A stretch of 52,472 nt of DNA, taken from the NCBI RefSeq assembly GCF_014333425.1, contig NZ_JACRYT010000021.1, forward strand, positions 1-52,472, read 5' to 3'. Source of the DNA: Zhenpiania hominis. Lineage in GTDB: Bacteria > Bacillota > Clostridia > Peptostreptococcales > Anaerovoracaceae. The position numbers and the translations under genes are program-made. This document shows, one piece after another, positions 33,463 through 43,273 of this stretch (the stretch's first letter is position 1; each line of letters opens with the position of its first letter). The notes beneath the pieces are model-generated. The model was not told the DNA's origin. It saw only the letters and a list, made by a program, of their open reading frames with translations, and searched no databases.

Positions 33463-33490
33463 TTGCAACATTCTTTCAGGATTTGCGTTA
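33463..33490 (+). promoter_or_regulatory. ECF-type promoter of the secreted amidase gene
   Basis: TTGCAACATTC from 33463 and CGTTA at 33486-33490. The spacing equals that of the site before the sigma gene, and the cores share GAT.TGCGTTA. A leader of about 180 nt precedes the amidase gene. Confidence 0.7.
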
Positions 33491-33678
33491 ATAGATAAAT
33501 ACAGTGAATGAATATCATCAATGGATGAAGGATAAAAAATTGTGTATTGTTTTTCTATAACATGTCAAAGAAGGGAAGTGGTGCAGTATGATTGCAAGGG
33601 AACTCTGAAACCTTGAAAGAATTCGTTACAGTACGAGATGTCTTTTAGAAACGGAATTGTGAGATGAAGGAGAAAAAT

Positions 33679-34650
33679 ATGAAAAGGAAATTGAGATTGA
33701 TATTAATGCTAGGATTATGTCTGTCAATTGGGATTCCATCATTTGCTTTTGCTGTTGCATCTAATGAATCTGTAGAGATGACAGTTGGAGATGCAGAAAA
33801 TGAGCTTACAGTATACTTACAAAAATATCATCCAGAAATCCAGATAGGTAGTGAACAGTATGTTGACTTCTTGGTGGATTTACTTATGTTTGAAGACGAA
33901 AAAATGCTTGAAAAGCATCCACAGTATGAAGAAATAAAGATTTATGCAAGTGAATATCTTGATCAAATTAGTAGCGGAGGCATGGTTGAAAGCAAAACGG
34001 TGGGAAATGGTGATGAAATAAAAATACTGTTAGATAAAGAAAAGCAGAAAAAAATTGAAACTGTAAAATTGGAAGCTGTTCAGCAAGAAAGATTAGATGC
34101 TATTTTAGAAAATGAAAATTCATCACAGCTAGTACCTTATTCGGCATATAGTAATAACAAAGCAGTAGCATATGCAAAGAAGTGGGCAAAAGATTGGAAT
34201 CGGGCATATGGTCGGCATACCGCTGATTGTACAAATTTTGTATCTCAATGTGTGTTTGCAGGTGGAAAAACTATGAAAAAGCCATCTGGGACATTACCAC
34301 TTATAAAGAAGACTACGAATTATTGGTATAGCGTTCGTTTTCCAAATGGTAGAGAATCCTTTACATATCGTGAGAGTTCTTCCTTCATTAATGTGGGAGA
34401 TTTTTATACTTACTGGAAGCAACATGGAGTGAAAACAGTTCAATATTCAACAAAGAAAAAATTGCAAAATGGTGTGGTGTTAGGGAATGTTGTGCAATTG
34501 AAAAATGGAAAGGGAAAATGGTTCCACTCTATTATCATTACTGGTGGAGAGAAAGGGGCAAGAACATATTGTGGACATTCAAAACCAAGTTTGGATCAAC
34601 CAATATCGAAGATCTCTACAGCAGTTGCATACAGAGCGCTTAAGTTTTGA
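33679..34650 (+). CDS. Secreted amidase-domain protein (PF12671-like)
   Basis: 323 residues. A signal peptide (MKRKLRLILMLGLCLSIGI, cleavage near AFAVA) is followed by a charged helical segment of about 110 residues. The C-terminal putative amidase domain has YAKKWAKDWNRAYGRHTADCTNFVSQCVFAGG with the nucleophile Cys in DCTNFVSQ, and the His in GKWFHSIIITGG, ending ARTYCGHSKPSLDQPIS. This papain-like group is thought to act on wall peptides. I prefer ATG 33679, which has AAGGAG six bases upstream, over ATG 33664. It is driven by an ECF-type promoter and followed by a membrane protein gene 13 bp later. Confidence 0.85.
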   Translation: MKRKLRLILMLGLCLSIGIPSFAFAVASNESVEMTVGDAENELTVYLQKYHPEIQIGSEQYVDFLVDLLMFEDEKMLEKHPQYEEIKIYASEYLDQISSGGMVESKTVGNGDEIKILLDKEKQKKIETVKLEAVQQERLDAILENENSSQLVPYSAYSNNKAVAYAKKWAKDWNRAYGRHTADCTNFVSQCVFAGGKTMKKPSGTLPLIKKTTNYWYSVRFPNGRESFTYRESSSFINVGDFYTYWKQHGVKTVQYSTKKKLQNGVVLGNVVQLKNGKGKWFHSIIITGGEKGARTYCGHSKPSLDQPISKISTAVAYRALKF

Positions 34651-34663
34651 GGAGTAGATAAGG

Positions 34664-35110
34664 ATGAAAATTTTACGAAACAGGGGAACAATCGTTAAGC
34701 TTCTTTGTATTGGAATCCTAGTTGCAGGGGCAGTGGGATATTGGTGCTGCGAAAGAGCGACTGTCTCCTATGCAGAAAGCAAAAATGGAGAGTGGAGTGT
34801 CTGTTTAATAAAAACCTATGATAGCGGCTGGTGGGAAGGGTTTCTTTTCTATAATGGAGAAGAGGACATATTGAAAGATGTCTTCGTTTCTGTTGTCTCA
34901 GATGGCGAAATTGTATATGAACATGAGAAATTCGGTTCAACGGGATCAGAACAGCCTTCTTTCAAACAAAAACTGATTTTAATGAAATCATACAAACAGT
35001 GTGATTGTCTTATGTTATCCTATAGTGAAGAAAAACCAAAAAAAGTCGAGGTGACAATTTCACAAACACAGGATTCCGGGGAACAAAAGACAACGCTCAT
35101 TTTACAATAA
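34664..35110 (+). CDS. Membrane-anchored or secreted protein downstream of the amidase
   Basis: 148 residues. It has an N-terminal hydrophobic segment (IVKLLCIGILVAGAVGYWCC) acting as signal or anchor, then an extracytoplasmic domain with GEWSVCLIKTYDSGWWEGFLFYNGEEDI and EKFGSTGSEQPSFKQKLILM. The family is unknown to me. The GAGGAG site and the 13-bp gap after the amidase indicate co-transcription, so it could be a partner or an inhibitor/immunity protein for it; that is inference. Last gene of the A+T-rich island; a hairpin follows. Confidence 0.75.
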   Translation: MKILRNRGTIVKLLCIGILVAGAVGYWCCERATVSYAESKNGEWSVCLIKTYDSGWWEGFLFYNGEEDILKDVFVSVVSDGEIVYEHEKFGSTGSEQPSFKQKLILMKSYKQCDCLMLSYSEEKPKKVEVTISQTQDSGEQKTTLILQ

Positions 35111-35125
35111 CGACTCATTCAATTA

Positions 35126-35158
35126 GCATCCTCGAAAATCAGCATTCGAGGATGCTTT
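35126..35158 (+). terminator. Terminator hairpin at the end of the ECF island
   Basis: GCATCCTCGAA (35126-35136) and TTCGAGGATGC (35145-35155) form a perfect 11-bp stem with an 8-nt loop, followed by only three T residues. Confidence 0.75.
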
Positions 35159-35206
35159 CGGCAATAATTGTTTGGGCAATGTGAGTTCAAAAAAGGAGAA
35201 CCTGTC

Positions 35207-35334
35207 ATGAATACAAAAAAGAAAACCTGGGAATCTGGCGGCCGACCGATTATGAAATCCTTGGCGGTCTTGCCTATGGACTGATTTTCTTATTATCAGT
35301 CGATCTGTGGGGAAATAAAGTGCGTTCCGAATAG
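35207..35334 (+). pseudogene. Frameshifted small membrane protein remnant
   Basis: After AAAAGGAG the ATG at 35207 opens MNTKKKT and then stops early. The neighbouring frame reads NLGIWRPTDYEILGGLAYGLIFLLSVDLWG and ends at TAG 35332, a plausible small protein with one membrane helix. An A-rich run (ACAAAAAAGAAAAC) lies at the point where the frame must change. It is either a one-base mutation, a sequencing error in the run, or programmed slippage. Family unknown. Confidence 0.35.
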
Positions 35335-35346
35335 GGGGGATTGGCT

Positions 35347-35604
35347 ATGACTAAGAAATCATTTTTTATTGCCGCTGCAGTTCTTCTGCTGATTGCGGGA
35401 GTGATAATTGGATGTATGCTGCTTTCCGGCGAAAAAGAAACCAGAAAAAATATCTCAAAGATCGATCCGGACGCGCTGCCGGTAAACATAAGAACCGCAA
35501 GCTACGCCTATGATATTTATCAGGAATATAAAACAGCGATAAAAAACGAAATCGTTCCGAAGGGATGTCAGCGGGATGTATCCATTTATGACAAAAAAGA
35601 ATGA
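35347..35604 (+). CDS. Small membrane-anchored protein, unknown function
   Basis: 85 residues: N-terminal KKSFF then a hydrophobic helix (IAAAVLLLIAGVIIGCMLL), then a charged extracytoplasmic part with TASYAYDIYQEYKTAIKNE. IIGC could be a lipobox, but its position after a long hydrophobic helix makes an anchor more likely. ATG 35347 follows GGGGGGA. It is 12 bp before the next gene and likely in one small operon. Confidence 0.6.
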   Translation: MTKKSFFIAAAVLLLIAGVIIGCMLLSGEKETRKNISKIDPDALPVNIRTASYAYDIYQEYKTAIKNEIVPKGCQRDVSIYDKKE

Positions 35605-35616
35605 GAGGTGAACCGG

Positions 35617-36060
35617 ATGAACGAACAACTCCTTCATGACGCCCTTTTGGAAAGACTGCGGACATGCAGTGACAGCGTGATGCTTGCGCTTGATCAGAAC
35701 GGATATGAGGACAGATCTTTATTGAAACGGCTGGCGCCGTATTATTTATTTTCCGAATGGAAAAGGAACTATCCGGGATGTTCTGGCCGGGGGAATGTAA
35801 AATTAAATCATTATGAACTTAACGCGAAGGTAGCCGGTATTTTCAAAGAGTATCGTTCGTTTCTTGAGACCGGTTACGATCTTGTGTTTTATCAGCAGAA
35901 AGAAACGGTACTGATCGCTGTATTTCACGAATACTGTTATTATATAGAGGAAAACCATAAAAAAGAATTTGCCGACTTAATAGAACAATACGGCGGAGAG
36001 GATTGTTTTGGCGATATTCAGCCTGAAATTCCGGATTTTGAAGCTTTAGAAACCATCTGA
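35617..36060 (+). CDS. Protein of unknown function, 147 residues
   Basis: Soluble, acidic, with helical character and aromatic-rich segments (LAPYYLFSEWKRNYPG, YDLVFYQQKETVLIAVFHEYCYYIEE). No membrane helix, no signal peptide, no motif I recognise. ATG 35617 follows AGAGG within the preceding gap. It ends about 10 bp before a new promoter, so it closes the small operon. Confidence 0.6.
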   Translation: MNEQLLHDALLERLRTCSDSVMLALDQNGYEDRSLLKRLAPYYLFSEWKRNYPGCSGRGNVKLNHYELNAKVAGIFKEYRSFLETGYDLVFYQQKETVLIAVFHEYCYYIEENHKKEFADLIEQYGGEDCFGDIQPEIPDFEALETI

Positions 36061-36070
36061 AAACTTTTCC

Positions 36071-36099
36071 TTGCTATTTCTCCGATAAAATGGTATCAT
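36071..36099 (+). promoter_or_regulatory. Sigma-A promoter of the CYTH gene
   Basis: TTGCTA (36071-36076), 17-bp spacer, TATCAT (36094-36099). Confidence 0.65.
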
Positions 36100-36160
36100 G
36101 CTGTCTGTACCTGCTTTTTGCGGTAATGAAGTAGTTTTTACAATTGAAAAAGGAAATCTT

Positions 36161-36775
36161 ATGGAAATTGAATTAAAGTACGCGATTGACAGCAAAGAGA
36201 CAGCTGCCCGTATCTGGGAGGATGAGGACCTGAAAAAGATGGAAGAGCCTCAGACCAGACAGACGGTGTTTATGAAGGCGACCTATTTTGATACGGATGA
36301 TTTCGATCTGAGCAGAAACGATATGGCATACCGGATCCGCTGCGAGGACGACAATCTCATCGCCTGCCTGAAATGGGGCGGAAAAAACGAAGGCGCCCTT
36401 CATACAAGAGAAGAAATCAATATTCCGGTAAAAGACGCCAAGCCGAACCCCGTTACCTTTGAGGAAAGCGATGTCGGCGGCGACCTGATGCGGATCATCG
36501 ACGGCAAGGCCCTTCATCCGATTATGGACATGCGCATCGAGCGGCGCAGATTCCGGATCGACACCCAGAAGAGCCTTCTGGAGGTTTCCATCGACAATGG
36601 AACGATCGTAACGGAGAAAGGCACCAGCCCTATCTGTGAAGTGGAGATCGAAATGTTCTCCGGAGAACAGGAGGACTTTCTAAGCGTCGGAGACAGACTG
36701 GCGGAAAAGTACGGACTGGTATCCGAAAAGCAGAGCAAATTTTACAGAGGTTTGCTGCTTTTAGGGCAAAGATGA
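36161..36775 (+). CDS. CYTH domain protein (triphosphate tunnel metalloenzyme)
   Basis: 204 residues. The signature ExExK motif is at the very start (MEIELKYAI). Charged strand residues of the tunnel follow: YFDTDDFDLSRNDMAYRIRCEDD, LKWGGKNEGALHTREEINI, MDMRIERRRFRID, LLEVSIDNGTI and EVEIEMFSGE. These line the beta-barrel tunnel that binds triphosphates with divalent metal, and bacterial members include tripolyphosphatases and adenylate cyclase class IV-like enzymes. The exact substrate is unknown. The ATG follows AAAAAGGAA and has its own promoter. Confidence 0.92.
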   Translation: MEIELKYAIDSKETAARIWEDEDLKKMEEPQTRQTVFMKATYFDTDDFDLSRNDMAYRIRCEDDNLIACLKWGGKNEGALHTREEINIPVKDAKPNPVTFEESDVGGDLMRIIDGKALHPIMDMRIERRRFRIDTQKSLLEVSIDNGTIVTEKGTSPICEVEIEMFSGEQEDFLSVGDRLAEKYGLVSEKQSKFYRGLLLLGQR

Positions 36776-36858
36776 ACGTAATTTTACAGGATATAAAACA
36801 AAAAGGGACGGTTTGAGCACAAATTTGGGCAATAAACGGCTCCTTTTTTGATTGTTTC

Positions 36859-36887
36859 TTTACTTTTTAATAGAAAAGCGGTATAAT
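36859..36887 (+). promoter_or_regulatory. Sigma-A promoter of tig
   Basis: TTTACT (36859-36864), 17 bp, TATAAT (36882-36887). The preceding A/T-rich imperfect hairpin (36801-36850) may terminate the CYTH transcript. Confidence 0.75.
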
Positions 36888-36928
36888 AAAATGCACTATG
36901 TGTTGATGATTTAGGAGGATATAAATTA

Positions 36929-38212
36929 ATGAAGGCGACATTTATCTCAAAAGAAAACAATGATGTGAAATTTACAATCGAATTTACATCAGAAGAATTT
37001 GAACAGGCGCAGATTAAAGCTTATCAGGCTTCCAAGAATAAGTTCCAGATCAATGGCTTCAGAAAAGGCAAAGCTCCGCGCAGCATTATCGAAAAGCATT
37101 ACGGAGAAGGCATCTTCTTTGAAGACGCGGTCAACGATCTGTTTGCGGACGCGTATCCGAAGGCAGTCGACGAACTGAAGCTGGACGTGATCGATCGTCC
37201 GGACGCGGATTTCGGAAAGCTGGAAAAGGGACAGGGCTTTACCGTGACACTGACCGTTCCGGTATATCCGGAAATCGAAGTAAAGGATTACAAGGGCGTT
37301 GAAATCGAACGGGTCAGCGATGAAGTAACGGCGGAAGACGTAGAAAAAGAACTGGAAAATCTGCGGAAAAGAAATTCCCGCATGGTTGTCGTAGACAGAC
37401 CGGCGAAGGAAGGGGATACCGTCCTCATTGATTACGAAGGCTGGGCGGACGACAAGCAGTTTGACGGCGGAACAGCCGAACGCCAGCCGCTGAAGCTGGG
37501 ATCCGGCACCTTTATTCCGGGCTTTGAAGAACAGCTCATCGGAACAAAATCCGGCGATGAAAAAGATGTGAAGGTAACCTTCCCGGAACAGTACCATTCC
37601 GAAGAACTGGCAGGAAAAGACGCGGTCTTCAAATGCAAGGTTCATGAAGTCAAAGAAGAAGAACTGCCGGAACTCAACGACGATTTCGCCAAAGACGTCA
37701 GCGAGTGCGATACTCTGGACGAACTGAGAAAGGAAACAGAAGAAAACCTGAAAAAGGCAGCGGCCGCCAGAGCGGAAAGCCAGATGAAAAACGCGATTCT
37801 GGAGAAAATCTACAACGCGAACGACATCGACATTCCGAACGTAATGGTAGAAGATCAGATTACGAGCGAAATGAACGAATTCGATCAGCAGCTCAGAATG
37901 CAGGGCATGAACCTGGAACAGTACTTTGAATATCTGGGAAGAAAACCGGAAGAATTCAGAGAAGAACTGAGAGACGAAGCGTACAAGAAAGTAAAGACCA
38001 GAATGCTGGTAAGCGCGGTCGCGGACGCGGAAAACATTCAGGCCAGCGAAGAAGACCTGAACAAACAGCTGGAACTGATGGCGATCCAGTACAAACTGGA
38101 TGCCGACAAGATTCGGGAAATGCTGGGCGTTCAGAATATGGGATACCTGGAAAAAGACGTTCGTATTCAGAAAGCGCTCGATTTCATGTATGATCAGGCA
38201 GTAATCAAATAA
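36929..38212 (+). CDS. tig: Trigger factor
   Basis: 427 residues. The ribosome-binding domain has the signature [19 protein letters not shown]. The central FKBP-type peptidyl-prolyl isomerase domain has [23 protein letters not shown] and [33 protein letters not shown]. The C-terminal chaperone arm is a long helical region ending [14 protein letters not shown]. It binds nascent chains at the ribosome exit. The ATG follows AGGAGGATATAAATT. It leads the tig-clpP-clpX cluster. Confidence 0.97.
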   Translation: MKATFISKENNDVKFTIEFTSEEFEQAQIKAYQASKNKFQINGFRKGKAPRSIIEKHYGEGIFFEDAVNDLFADAYPKAVDELKLDVIDRPDADFGKLEKGQGFTVTLTVPVYPEIEVKDYKGVEIERVSDEVTAEDVEKELENLRKRNSRMVVVDRPAKEGDTVLIDYEGWADDKQFDGGTAERQPLKLGSGTFIPGFEEQLIGTKSGDEKDVKVTFPEQYHSEELAGKDAVFKCKVHEVKEEELPELNDDFAKDVSECDTLDELRKETEENLKKAAAARAESQMKNAILEKIYNANDIDIPNVMVEDQITSEMNEFDQQLRMQGMNLEQYFEYLGRKPEEFREELRDEAYKKVKTRMLVSAVADAENIQASEEDLNKQLELMAIQYKLDADKIREMLGVQNMGYLEKDVRIQKALDFMYDQAVIK

Positions 38213-38324
38213 ACTATGTTTGAAGAGCCTAAAATATGTGAATAATGATAATGGGATGGAAAGTCTGTATAAAAAAGACTTTTCATCCCGTTATGATAAA
38301 GAAGAAAGCGAGGATTTTACGCAA

Positions 38325-38906
38325 ATGGCATTAGTTCCTTATGTAATTGAACAGACAAGCAGAGGAGAACGTTCCTACGATATTTACTCGAGACTGCTAA
38401 AGGATCGGATTATTTTTATAGGAGAACAGATCGATGAACATCTGGCAAGCCTTGTAGTAGCGCAGCTTTTGTTCCTCGAAGCCGAAGATCCGGATAAAGA
38501 TATCTGTATTTATATCAACAGTCCGGGCGGATCGGTAACAGCAGGTATGGCGATCTATGATACTATGCAGTATATCAAACCGGATGTATCCACTATCTGC
38601 ATCGGAATGGCTGCCAGTATGGGTGCGTTCCTGCTTTCCTCGGGAGCGAAAGGCAAGCGTTACGCGCTGCCTAATGCGGAAATCATGATTCACCAGCCTC
38701 TGGGCGGTGTAAACGGCCAGGCCGAAGATATCAAGATTCACGCGGAGTGGATCCTGAAGACTAGGGAAAAATTAAACCGTATCCTCAGCGATAATACAGG
38801 GCAGCCGCTTGAACAAATTGAAAAGGATACGGATAGAGATAACTTTATGGGTGCGCAGGAGGCGGCTTCTTACGGGCTGATTGATAAAGTTGTCGCATCC
38901 AGATAA
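38325..38906 (+). CDS. clpP: ATP-dependent Clp protease proteolytic subunit
   Basis: 193 residues from the usual start [26 protein letters not shown]. The catalytic triad is Ser98 in GMAASMGAF, His123 in MIHQPLGG and Asp172 in DTDRDNFMG. It forms the peptidase barrel for ClpX. The open frame extends 35 codons upstream (possible start ATG 38256, giving [13 protein letters not shown]) and starts 8 bp after tig, so a longer precursor with a propeptide is possible. I prefer 38325, which has AGGA ten bases before it and matches family length. Confidence 0.95.
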   Translation: MALVPYVIEQTSRGERSYDIYSRLLKDRIIFIGEQIDEHLASLVVAQLLFLEAEDPDKDICIYINSPGGSVTAGMAIYDTMQYIKPDVSTICIGMAASMGAFLLSSGAKGKRYALPNAEIMIHQPLGGVNGQAEDIKIHAEWILKTREKLNRILSDNTGQPLEQIEKDTDRDNFMGAQEAASYGLIDKVVASR

Positions 38907-38921
38907 TACAGGGGGTTATTC

Positions 38922-40196
38922 ATGACAAAGTATGATGAAAACAGAGAGTTAAAATGCTCCTTCTGTGGAAAGCCACAGAGTCAGGTAAAACGTCTGATTA
39001 GCGGTTCGGGAGTATATATATGCAATGAATGTGTGGGATTGTGCCAGGATATTATTGCGGATGAAGAACGGGCGAGCGCCAAGCACGCGCCTCAGGGCAG
39101 CAGCTACAGACTACCGAAGCCAAAAGAAATCGCGGAAATCCTGGACGACTATGTGATCGGGCAGGAAGAAGCCAAAAAAGCCTTGGCTGTGGCGGTATAT
39201 AATCATTATAAAAGAATTAACAACCCAAAAGTAGCGGGTGACGATGTAGAGCTTCAGAAGAGCAACATCGTCATGATCGGACCGACGGGTTCCGGGAAAA
39301 CCCTGCTTGCGCAGACGTTGGCAAAGATTCTGAATGTGCCTTTTGCCATTGCCGACGCTACGGCTCTTACCGAGGCCGGATATGTAGGAGAAGATGTGGA
39401 AAATATTCTGTTGAAGCTGATTCAGGCTGCAGATTACGATATAGAGAAAGCCCAGAAGGGAATCATTTATGTGGATGAGATTGATAAGATCGCCAGAAAG
39501 TCCGATAACCCGTCCATCACAAGGGATGTAAGCGGGGAAGGGGTACAGCAGGCGCTTCTGAAAATCCTGGAGGGAACGGTAGCCAGCGTTCCTCCGCAGG
39601 GAGGCAGGAAGCACCCGCACCAGGAATTCCTTCAGTTTGACACAACGAATGTACTGTTCATCTGCGGAGGGGCGTTTGACGGACTGGATAAAGTGATTCA
39701 GCGTAGAATGGGCGAAAAAACCATAGGATTTAATTCGGAAATCAAACTCTCCAAAGTAGAAGAATCGGAAATTCTGAAGCACATCCAACCGGAGGATCTT
39801 TTGAAATATGGACTGATTCCGGAATTTATCGGGCGTCTTCCAGTTATCGTAACTCTGGAAGAGCTGTCAAAAGACGCCTTGGTGCGGATTATTACAGAAC
39901 CGAAAAACGCCATCCTTAAGCAATATAAAAAACTGTTCGCGCTCGATGATGTGGAGCTTGAAGTGGAAGACAGCGCCATCGAACGGATCGCGGAAAAGGC
40001 GATTGAACGGAAAACAGGCGCCAGAGGACTGAGGGGCATTATGGAAGATGTGATGACGGATATTATGTACGAAATCCCGTCAAGAGATGACGTGGAAAAA
40101 TGTGTCATTACAAAGGAAACAATAGATAAAGAAATCGAGCCGAAACTGCTGCTGGTTGATCAGAGCAAGGCAAAGGCGCACGATGAGACTGCATAA
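38922..40196 (+). CDS. clpX: ATP-dependent Clp protease ATP-binding subunit ClpX
   Basis: 424 residues. The N-terminal zinc-binding domain has CSFCGKPQ and CNECVGLC. The AAA+ module has Walker [17 protein letters not shown], the pore loop region [12 protein letters not shown], Walker [15 protein letters not shown] and sensor 2 [15 protein letters not shown]. The ClpP-contact IGF loop appears as TIGFNSE. It unfolds tagged proteins for ClpP. A terminator follows the stop. Confidence 0.98.
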   Translation: MTKYDENRELKCSFCGKPQSQVKRLISGSGVYICNECVGLCQDIIADEERASAKHAPQGSSYRLPKPKEIAEILDDYVIGQEEAKKALAVAVYNHYKRINNPKVAGDDVELQKSNIVMIGPTGSGKTLLAQTLAKILNVPFAIADATALTEAGYVGEDVENILLKLIQAADYDIEKAQKGIIYVDEIDKIARKSDNPSITRDVSGEGVQQALLKILEGTVASVPPQGGRKHPHQEFLQFDTTNVLFICGGAFDGLDKVIQRRMGEKTIGFNSEIKLSKVEESEILKHIQPEDLLKYGLIPEFIGRLPVIVTLEELSKDALVRIITEPKNAILKQYKKLFALDDVELEVEDSAIERIAEKAIERKTGARGLRGIMEDVMTDIMYEIPSRDDVEKCVITKETIDKEIEPKLLLVDQSKAKAHDETA

Positions 40197-40201
40197 GAAC
40201 G

Positions 40202-40230
40202 GGGCGGCTTTTGAGCCGCCCTGCCTTTTA
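40202..40230 (+). terminator. Terminator after clpX
   Basis: GGGCGGCT (40202-40209) and AGCCGCCC (40214-40221) pair with a 4-nt loop; a TTTT lies slightly downstream. Confidence 0.75.
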
Positions 40231-40280
40231 AATGAGAATGGGTTGTTCGCACGATACTTTAGAGATCAGGAGGACAGACA

Positions 40281-42689
40281 ATGACAGATGAAAACAACAG
40301 AAACGATGAAATCGACAAAAAAGAAGATGCTGAGAACATAGAGAAAGAAGAATTTAATTTTGAGGATGAACAGGTAATGGATCTGCCGATGATTCCGCTG
40401 CGGGGACTTTCTGTTTTCCCTAATATGGTGCTGCATTTCGATATCGGAAGGGAGAAATCGATTAACGCGTTGGAAAAAGCGATGATTATGAACCAATATA
40501 TTTTTCTCGCGGCACAGAAGGATGAAAATACGGATCTTCCTACGCCGGAAGATTTTTATCATATTGGAACGATTGGAAAGATCAAGCAGATGCTGAAGCT
40601 GCCGGGAGATTCCATTCGTGTTCTGGTGGAAGGAATCTGCAGAGGCAGGATCGATGAGATTCTTTTTGAAGTGCCATATTTCAAATGCACCGTTACCAAG
40701 CTGGAAGATGATGAACCGGAAGAACTGACGCCGAAAACCGAAGCTCTGATGCGTTCTATATTGAATAACTTTGATGAATACCTGGCTGTCAATCAAAAGC
40801 TGGCGCCGGAAATTCTGCCGACTGTAGCGGGAATTGAGGAACCGGGGCGATTCGCGGATCTCATCGGATCCCATATGGATATTAAAGTTGAAGAAAAGCA
40901 GACTCTGCTGGAAACCCTGGATATTGATAAGCGCCTGGAGATTTTAAACGAATATTTAGTCAGAGAAATTGAAATCCTGAACATTGAGCAGGATATTACG
41001 ACGAAAGTCAAATCCCAGATGGGTAAAAATCAGAGAGAATACTATCTGAGGGAACAGATGCGCGCGATTCAAGAAGAATTGGGGATCGACGAAGATGTAG
41101 AGGATGAAGTGGATGACTGGATCCAGCAGCTTAATAAACTGAAACTGGACAAGAAAATCCACGAGAAAGTAGAAAAAGAAATCAAGAGGTTTGGAAAGAT
41201 GCAGCCTGCCAGCGCGGAAGCTTCCGTAAGCCGAACCTATATTGAGACTATTTTGGCTTTGCCGTGGCGAAAAGAAAAGAAAGGCAATATTGATCTGGCT
41301 AAGGCGGAAAAAATTCTGAACGAGGATCATCACGGACTGGAAAAGGTGAAAGAAAGAGTGCTGGAATATCTGGCGGTGATCCATCTTTCGAAAAGCCTTA
41401 AAGGCCCGATTCTTTGTCTTGTCGGCCCTCCGGGAGTCGGAAAAACCTCTATTGCCCGTTCCGTCGCCAGAGCGATTAACCGGGATTTTGTAAGAATGTC
41501 TCTGGGCGGCGTGCGCGATGAAGCGGAAATCCGAGGACATCGCCGAACCTATATCGGAGCGATTCCGGGGCGTATCATTACTTCCATTAAGGATGCGGGA
41601 AGCAAAAATCCGGTATTCCTCTTTGATGAAGTGGATAAAATCGGAGCCGACTTCAAAGGCGATCCGGCGTCCGCTCTTTTAGAAGTGCTGGATCCGGAGC
41701 AGAATAAAGAATTTACGGATCATTACCTGGAAGTTCCTTTTGATCTTTCCAAGGTGATGTTTATTACAACCGCAAATACCATTGATACCATCCCAAGACC
41801 GTTGCTGGATCGTATGGAGGTGATCAATGTAGCGGGATATACAGAAGAGGAAAAGGTGAAGATCGCGCAGGATTATCTGATTCCAAAGAAAGTGAAAGAG
41901 CACGGCCTGAAAGAGGACAATATTCATTTCTCCGAACGGGCGCTGAGGGATTTGATCAATTATTATACGCGGGAATCCGGTGTCCGCAATCTGGAGAGAG
42001 AAATTGCCAATATCTGCAGGAAAGTAGCCAGAAAGATGGTCAGCGGAAAGAAAACACAGTTCCGTATTACAGAGAAGAATCTGGAAAATTATTTGGGCAA
42101 AAAGCGTTTTCGCTATGATATCATTACCGGAGAGGCGGAAGTAGGCGTAACGACCGGCCTTGCCTGGACTATTGTAGGCGGCGATACGCTGTTCATAGAA
42201 ACGACGGTCGTCCCGGGAAGCGGAAAACTGGTTCTTACCGGGCAGCTGGGCGAAGTTATGCAGGAAAGCGCCAAAGCCGGAATCAGTTATATCCGTTCCA
42301 TCGCGGATAAGCTTGGAATCGATCCGAATTTCTACAAAGAAAAGGATCTGCATATTCATATTCCGGAGGGAGCGGTTCCCAAAGACGGACCATCCGCGGG
42401 CGTAACCATGTGTACGGCGATTATTTCCACTTTGACGGATACGCCGGTACGAAAGGACATCGCCATGACCGGAGAAATTACCCTGAGAGGCAAGGTCCTT
42501 CCGGTAGGCGGAATCCGTGAAAAGGTTCTGGCCGCGCACAGAGCGGGAATCAAAAAAGTTCTGCTTCCTGCGGAAAATGAACGGGACATTGAAGATATTC
42601 CGAAGAATGTTCGCAAACAGATGGAGTTCGTTCTGCTTCACACTGTGGATGAGGCACTGGAACAGGCTCTCGTAAAGGAAGAAAAATGA
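40281..42689 (+). CDS. lon: ATP-dependent serine protease Lon
   Basis: 802 residues. The N-terminal LON substrate domain ([28 protein letters not shown]) is preceded by an acidic extension of about 30 residues. The AAA+ domain has Walker [18 protein letters not shown] and Walker [13 protein letters not shown]. The protease domain has the Ser-Lys dyad: Ser705 in [11 protein letters not shown] and Lys748 in [14 protein letters not shown]. It degrades misfolded and regulatory proteins in the cytoplasm. ATG after AGGAGG; its stop overlaps the ysxC start (ATGA). Confidence 0.98.
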   Translation: MTDENNRNDEIDKKEDAENIEKEEFNFEDEQVMDLPMIPLRGLSVFPNMVLHFDIGREKSINALEKAMIMNQYIFLAAQKDENTDLPTPEDFYHIGTIGKIKQMLKLPGDSIRVLVEGICRGRIDEILFEVPYFKCTVTKLEDDEPEELTPKTEALMRSILNNFDEYLAVNQKLAPEILPTVAGIEEPGRFADLIGSHMDIKVEEKQTLLETLDIDKRLEILNEYLVREIEILNIEQDITTKVKSQMGKNQREYYLREQMRAIQEELGIDEDVEDEVDDWIQQLNKLKLDKKIHEKVEKEIKRFGKMQPASAEASVSRTYIETILALPWRKEKKGNIDLAKAEKILNEDHHGLEKVKERVLEYLAVIHLSKSLKGPILCLVGPPGVGKTSIARSVARAINRDFVRMSLGGVRDEAEIRGHRRTYIGAIPGRIITSIKDAGSKNPVFLFDEVDKIGADFKGDPASALLEVLDPEQNKEFTDHYLEVPFDLSKVMFITTANTIDTIPRPLLDRMEVINVAGYTEEEKVKIAQDYLIPKKVKEHGLKEDNIHFSERALRDLINYYTRESGVRNLEREIANICRKVARKMVSGKKTQFRITEKNLENYLGKKRFRYDIITGEAEVGVTTGLAWTIVGGDTLFIETTVVPGSGKLVLTGQLGEVMQESAKAGISYIRSIADKLGIDPNFYKEKDLHIHIPEGAVPKDGPSAGVTMCTAIISTLTDTPVRKDIAMTGEITLRGKVLPVGGIREKVLAAHRAGIKKVLLPAENERDIEDIPKNVRKQMEFVLLHTVDEALEQALVKEEK

Positions 42690-43273
42690 TTGTAAAAAAA
42701 GCGGAACTGGAAGCGATTGCAGCCAGAAAAAATCAATATCCGGAGGACAGTCTGAAAGAGATCGCCTTTGCGGGACGATCCAATGTGGGGAAGTCCTCCC
42801 TGCTTAATCTGCTGACAAACCGAAAAAATCTGGCGAGAGTCAGCGGAAGTCCGGGAAAGACCAGAACCATCAACTTTTACCGGATCAACGATTCTTTCCG
42901 TATTGTGGATCTGCCGGGATACGGGTACGCGAAAGTTTCCAAATCTGTCACAGAAAGCTGGGGAAGTATGATGGAAACCTATTTTCAGAGCAGGCAGGGA
43001 CTGGTGAAGGTCATTCAGCTTGTGGATATTCGTCATGCTCCTTCCAGACAGGATGTGGAAATGTATCAGTACCTGCGGCATTATGGTCTGGATGGGCTTG
43101 TAGTAGCGACAAAGGCGGATAAGGTGTCACGAAATGAGATGCAGAAGTGTATCCGTCAGATCCGCGGTACGTTAAATCTGTCACAGGAGGACAGGGTAAT
43201 CCCGGTTTCTTCCCTGAAGCGGACCGGGCAGGAAGACCTTCTTTCTGAAATGGAAGCCCTGCTGGAGGGGTAG
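42686..43273 (+). CDS. ysxC: Ribosome biogenesis GTPase YsxC/EngB
   Basis: 195 residues. G1 is [16 protein letters not shown]2 is the threonine in [12 protein letters not shown]3 is [10 protein letters not shown]4 is VATKADKV and G5 is PVSSLKRTG. It is needed for late 50S subunit assembly. The lon-ysxC pair with a 4-bp overlap is conserved in Bacillota and supports the name. Confidence 0.97.
   Translation: MIVKKAELEAIAARKNQYPEDSLKEIAFAGRSNVGKSSLLNLLTNRKNLARVSGSPGKTRTINFYRINDSFRIVDLPGYGYAKVSKSVTESWGSMMETYFQSRQGLVKVIQLVDIRHAPSRQDVEMYQYLRHYGLDGLVVATKADKVSRNEMQKCIRQIRGTLNLSQEDRVIPVSSLKRTGQEDLLSEMEALLEG

Noticed and set aside
33580..33610. Six-codon leader peptide before the amidase gene
   Set aside because: There is an ATG and a purine-rich stretch, but a six-codon frame is expected by chance and no attenuator structure was found.
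41679..42641. 320-codon minus-strand ORF over lon
   Set aside because: Antisense of the conserved Lon AAA+ and protease domains.
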